64,000 nucleotides of DNA from Spodoptera frugiperda (Eukaryota; Arthropoda; Insecta; Lepidoptera; Noctuidae): contig NC_064215.1 of the NCBI RefSeq assembly GCF_023101765.2, forward strand, positions 8,122,001 to 8,186,000, written 5' to 3'. Below are positions 59,746 through 64,000 of the stretch, piece after piece; within the stretch, counting starts at the first letter, position 1, and each line of letters opens with the position of its first letter. Made by a program: the position numbers and the translations under genes. The notes below the pieces were generated by a model that was given only the letters and a program-made list of their open reading frames with translations, made no database searches and had not been told where the DNA came from.

Positions 59746-60754
59746 TTACAGTAATTTATATTTACAGTAATCGAAACGAGAGCGCGACTAACGCTTACGA
59801 TAAGTTCTTCTGTATTTTGTGCAGGTTTTAACCAGCTACGAATGGTTGTTAGTGTTGTTACGCTTTTCAAATGGCATCTAGGACCCAAAATTCATTAATT
59901 ACCTCCAGCTTCTGCCACCCATAATTATCATCAAATGAACACGAAAACCGAACTGAAGTTTAGAAATAGCAAAAAAAAAAATAGCAAGACTTTCTAGGAA
60001 TTTCGTTCCCGATTCCCCAAGCTCTAGTATTAATGTGCTCGAGTTTTTGCACATGCATGACCTAATTCCGAAAATTTCCCTTTGCGTTAATACTCCTTTG
60101 TTTTCGTTGAGTAAATTCCTGTCCACGTCTCCGCTGTTTGGTGTAAATGGATAGAGCATATTGTTAGGAAGGTTCTGGATACATTTCGCTGGTACAAAGG
60201 AACAATACTATCTGGTTAGCTACAGGTCTTGTTAATTTTGGCTTACTTACGTTTGAATTTAATGGAACTTTTTAATTCCATTTAAAAAAGAAACGTGTCT
60301 TAAATGGGGTGTTGTTTGGTATTGAAAGTACGCATCGTAATCAGACATTTTCTTTTATCTCTTTCGCTATCAAGAGAAGATACCTACAATCTACATATCT
60401 ACTTTATGTTACATGAATGACCAGTATTGTATTGTACTGTCATTCATAATTTTTACCTTAGAACCTTCACATTGAATATGCTACCCTAGTATTGGCCAGC
60501 ATACAATCAAGTCAGACGAACAATACATTTAAATATAATAACGATTCATGGGCTCAATGACCAATACAATTCTATTCAATGACGTTTATGAATGGAATCG
60601 TATTTTGGCTTATTTTATTAATCTGTCGGATAGTACTAGTGTATCAATGAACCGAAAGTTTTGAATGGGCTAGGCATTGTATTTTTAATTATTTAAGGCG
60701 ATTTCACGGTAATCGATTGACTGACTTTAACTCACGTGTCAATAGAAGTTTTGA

Positions 60755-60972
60755 CCATGCTTGCTCAATGCGGGTTGGCTATTTCAAACTTACAATTTTA
60801 TTAAAAATTATAAGCCTAGGTTTCCTCACGGTGTTTTCCTTCACCGTTTGTCAATGGTATCTAAACAATCTTAGAAAGTACATTTAACTCGGATAGTGCT
60901 TGCCGTTTGTAGGTTCCGAACTCGCACTGCCATGCATGAGAAGCGACCTTCTTAAACCTCCGGGCCACCATG
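60755..60972 (-). mobile_element. SINE-3 copy with tRNA-like head, minus strand
   Basis: The plus strand reads catgcttgctcaatgcgggt, taagcctaggtttcctcacg, gtgttttccttcaccgtttg, then the reversed head ggttccgaactcgcactgcc, atgcatgagaagcgacctt, aacctccgggccacca. Confidence 0.75.
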
Positions 60973-61432
60973 ACATCGACTATCGATATAATAATTGCCA
61001 ATCCAATTATGATAATACCTTGAATCAAAATTGAATTTCTTAGTTCAAGATCGGTATAGTTCAAAATAAATAACAGAAACTGAAGATTCAACTATAGCTG
61101 ATCACAAAGCTTTCTATCTTTTCCAAAGTTTATTTATCAAAGATTTTAAGACAAACCATTTCTTCTCAATATGATGGAAAATAGCGAAACAGTCACGACT
61201 TTAAAATAACGAAATATCAAGAACTCTCAACTCCATTTCCCTGTTTCGATAGAAGATGCTAAAAACTTGAATTCAATATAACTTTAACATGATACAGAAA
61301 ACTCAAATGGTACAGCATAGCAGTACACTATTCTGAACTTTCCATTATACGTAGATCTTTCAGTGGAGTGAATTGTGTACCTATCAGGGGATCAGATGAT
61401 AATGGACAAGTGTACTATGATTGAAAAAAAAA

Positions 61433-61648
61433 ATGTGGGAGAGCCATGCTTTGGCACGAATCACACAGACGGCCTCACAGAAAACTGGCATGAAACAACG
61501 CTTGTGTTATGTTTCGTTCTGTGTGTGAGGATACCGGAGGCCCAATTACCCCCCTTCCCAATCTTCCATGGGTATCCATGGGCGGCGGCGATTGCTTACC
61601 ATCAGGTGATCCATCTGCTCGTTTACCGGCTTATTCCATAAAAAAAAA
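61433..61648 (+). mobile_element. Family A repeat with internal deletion
   Basis: Starts tgtgggagagccatgctttg and includes aacaacgcttgtgttatg, ataccggaggcccaattacc, gggcggcggcgattgcttac and ggcttattccataaaaaaaa. About 80 bp between the ccttcccaatc and catggg blocks are missing. Confidence 0.74.
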
Positions 61649-61949
61649 TTCAAAACGTACCTAATTTTTGAGGAATTGTAAAAAATTTACTTATGTAAAT
61701 ATAAGACTACAGTTTGAATAATACAAGGTAAAACGCCCTTGTTTCAACAGTCTTCTTTGTATAATAATGTTATAAATGTGTCCTTCATGGTTCATACCTT
61801 AGTTGTTTGCATTCAGACATGTCCCTGTCAAGTGTAATGGAGTTTTAATTGCACCTACAAACCTTGACTGTACATATTTCTATTTGTTAATTTAGTTGTT
61901 GAAGCTCGAAGCATGACTTTAGGAATTTGGGAAATAGTCTCTTATATGA

Positions 61950-62108
61950 AATAGGATTTAGATCCGTCTCAAACACATTTTCTCACCTTTTAGACTTTTC
62001 CTGGACTTCCACGAATAATTATCCAACGGCAAAATTAGCCAGATCGGTCCAACCGTTCTCAAGTTTTTGCGAGACTAATGAACAGCAATTGATCTTAATA
62101 CATAGAGA
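61950..62108 (+). mobile_element. RTE-type LINE 3' remnant (second tail type)
   Basis: Contains ttttcctggacttccacgaa, caaaattagccagatcggtc, ccaaccgttctcaagttttt and gcgagactaatgaacagcaa. I recognise this as a widespread lepidopteran RTE 3' end. A 63-codon open frame over it is a by-product and not a gene. Confidence 0.62.
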
Positions 62109-62670
62109 TGAGTATTGAGTATATTAAATGTGCAACGAAACCTTTAACCAGCTACTTACTTCCAACTTTAAAATGAGCACAGCAAGCGTTATCTTCAAAT
62201 GTCCAGCTTATTAAGAGTAACTCTTCCACTGATTCTAAACCAATAAAATATTATTCGTAACGAAGTTATGCACGAGAACTTCAATAATAAAAGCAATTGG
62301 AGCGAATATTTACTGAAATGGTCTCAGTTAGACCACCGGTCCACCCAATCATTCGCTATTGTCTTGTTTCAATTGCGCCGATAAATTGGATTCCACGTCA
62401 AAAGACTATCGTATCAATGATTCAGATTTTGCAACTACAAGCGTTTTATTCAATTCCCCGCATCAGCTTCGAAGAATTTTTAATCATAAATCAATTTTGA
62501 TTGATTGGAGTTGTAGTTTTAGTGTTTTCTGAAAGGCGATTGCGTTTGAATTTTTTTTGAAAGAAGATAATTTTTGAAAGATTGTATTTAAAGATTCAGG
62601 TGGCGAAAAGATTCAAGCTTAACTAATCGTTTTACTGAAAGAAAAAAAACAGGTATCTACTTGAAAGAGC

Positions 62671-62795
62671 CTTTTTTTGAGAAGGGAAAATCATACAATG
62701 ACTTCTCCCGCCTTGCATGAGGCGAGAGGGGGCGTCAGACTCACACTGACTAAATAACACGCCGTTCTTTTACCTGCTTTAAGCCGTAGTCGAAA
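62671..62795 (-). mobile_element. Family B LINE 3' fragment, minus strand
   Basis: The plus strand reads ttttttgagaagggaaaatc, atacaatgacttctcccgcc and ggcgtcagactcacactgac. These are the reverse complement of the family B end including its A tail. Confidence 0.68.
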
Positions 62796-63423
62796 GATTC
62801 TGAAATCTTGAGATCGTCAATAAATTAATCAATCATTTTTTCACTCAAAATGTAAATTATTAGTAAAAAAAACCTAACATAACGAAGTACTACAACAAGA
62901 GCTTCTATTATTTTTACAAACCCAAACATAAAAACAATTGAAAAATCAGTTTCCCAAATACAACAAACGAGTTATTGAATTCCATCGAACTTTAGGGTTC
63001 AGGGAGAATTGTTGACAAAATAAAAACGTTCTTAAAAGAAGTATTTACGGTCGAAAGTAAAATTTATCTGGCAACCAAACATTAAGTGTAGTCATATTGG
63101 TTTATCAATGTTTGTACAGGCTTCATAAAGGTCACTTTCCCGTCTCTTGCTCGTTTACTGGTTTTGAAAGGTTTACAATGGCCGACAGAGTTATGAGACT
63201 AAAAGTTTTTTGCAAATATTCAATATGTGCTTTTAGCAGTAATCTTTATTTTCCAAACTCTCTTTAGAAGATTTTTATGTGTTTGCTTAAGGCAAAGTTA
63301 TGGGTCATCAATATCGTTAGACTTTAATGGAATACTGAATATTATGTTTGCACTTAGATAATGATACTATGACCCAACAACAATTTTGATGCGAATAAAA
63401 TATCCAAATATATGATGAATAGA

Positions 63424-63462
63424 TAAAAATCACGGTTTACTCACCTACATTAATGGAATTAT
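63424..63462. mobile_element. FB-C arm fragment
   Basis: The segment aaaaatcacggtttactcac, ctacattaatgg matches one FB-C arm and stops abruptly. Confidence 0.55.
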
Positions 63463-63899
63463 CCCTATCCAAGTTCTAAGAATGTTACCTTATTTAATAA
63501 CCCTGTTGACTTCCTCGACGATCAAGACCAAGTTTAAGTACCTATACATATAGTAAAGCCTAAAGTCCCTTAGAATATAATATACAGTTATGTGTCGGAT
63601 CTCGTACTTAAGTCCACGATTAATAAAGTTTCAGCAAACATTTATAACACGGCTCTAGTTGTTAGTTAAATAAACGACGGCTTACGTACTCTCAAACCAG
63701 TTTGCTATGTTTGGGGGTATTATTTGGATTAGTTATTAACCTTATTATTATGTACGTAAGGGTCGTTATTGTTTATAATTTTAAGCTTAAAATATTACAT
63801 GTGCTACTGAAGATGGATTAATATTAAAGGTTAACTCAAAAACAGGTTTTTCTTTCTGTTCTTCCATATAATCTTTTGAAATCTGCAAACTTATTAGTT

Positions 63900-64000
63900 A
63901 TATTTTTATAATAACTATCGTGAGACATAATAAATTAAATAAAAAAGCATGGTCTGTAAGACGACGTAGTAGAGTAGGATACGCACCCGCACAGACGTTG
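63900..64000 (+). mobile_element. FB-C copy running off the window end
   Basis: Starts tatatttttataataactat, cgtgagacataataaatta and is then cut by the end of the window. A matching right end would lie outside. Confidence 0.6.

Larger units (their letters stand above)
59156..63423. other. Gene-free DNA between listed repeats
   Basis: Apart from SINE-3, family A, RTE-tail and family B copies and the T tract, only AT-rich unique sequence is seen. Frames at 59899-60159 and 62297-62500 show no family features. Confidence 0.45.

Noticed and set aside
59646..59888. 80-codon frame with a lysine run
   Set aside because: The lysines come from the 24-base T tract; the frame is incidental.
61375..61641. 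88-codon frame
   Set aside because: It overlaps a family A copy and has no independent support.
61927..62118. 63-codon frame
   Set aside because: It lies over an RTE-type 3' remnant and is not a gene.

Overview
This 64 kb window looks like an intergenic or intronic stretch of an insect nuclear genome, most likely a moth and plausibly a noctuid. The evidence is the AT-rich background, the lack of long ORFs other than retroelement pieces, and a dense, diverse set of short interspersed repeats of lepidopteran type. These are tRNA-derived SINEs, RTE-type LINE tails, R1-like LINE 3' ends and short terminal-repeat elements. The taxonomic call rests on recognising the repeat families, not on a host gene. 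No complete host protein-coding gene, rRNA, genuine tRNA or CRISPR array could be supported.

The coding content is retroelement debris. The main piece is a 5'-truncated LINE reverse transcriptase with an open 464-codon frame (8137-9531, minus). There is also an RTE-like RT C-terminus (14507-14881, minus), a broken RTE 3' end with an ATG-rich tail (50670-50925, plus), and the C-terminus plus 3' UTR of an R1-like LINE (58683-59155, plus). That last copy links about ten short family B repeats elsewhere in the window to a LINE 3' UTR. One weak candidate host exon is listed (47166-47495, minus).

The dispersed repeats fall into families named here for convenience. Family A is a poly(A)-tailed repeat of about 290 bp with about 12 copies. 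Family B is the R1-like LINE 3' UTR. FB-C is an unclassified palindromic element. Family D is an RTE-type tail. SINE-1, SINE-2 and SINE-3 carry tRNA-like heads. Two short DNA elements stand out: a 293 bp hAT-type MITE with a perfect 8 bp target duplication (5296-5604) and a likely TTAA-flanked MITE (1443-1595).

The structurally most unusual places are: a SINE-1 copy flanked by two roughly 160 bp direct copies of host DNA (7431-8012); the FB-C element at 17334-17714, which has a perfect 32 bp inverted repeat, flanking direct repeats and an internal LINE fragment bounded by a 42 bp duplication; a recent tandem duplication of about 450-480 bp (40031-41129); and a 47 bp LINE remnant with an 11 bp target duplication (35830-35898). 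Several unique stretches that are less AT-rich (2105-2235, 21170-21305, 32640-32945, 51020-51270, 56850-57065) are the best candidates for conserved regulatory DNA, but this cannot be confirmed without comparison to other species.
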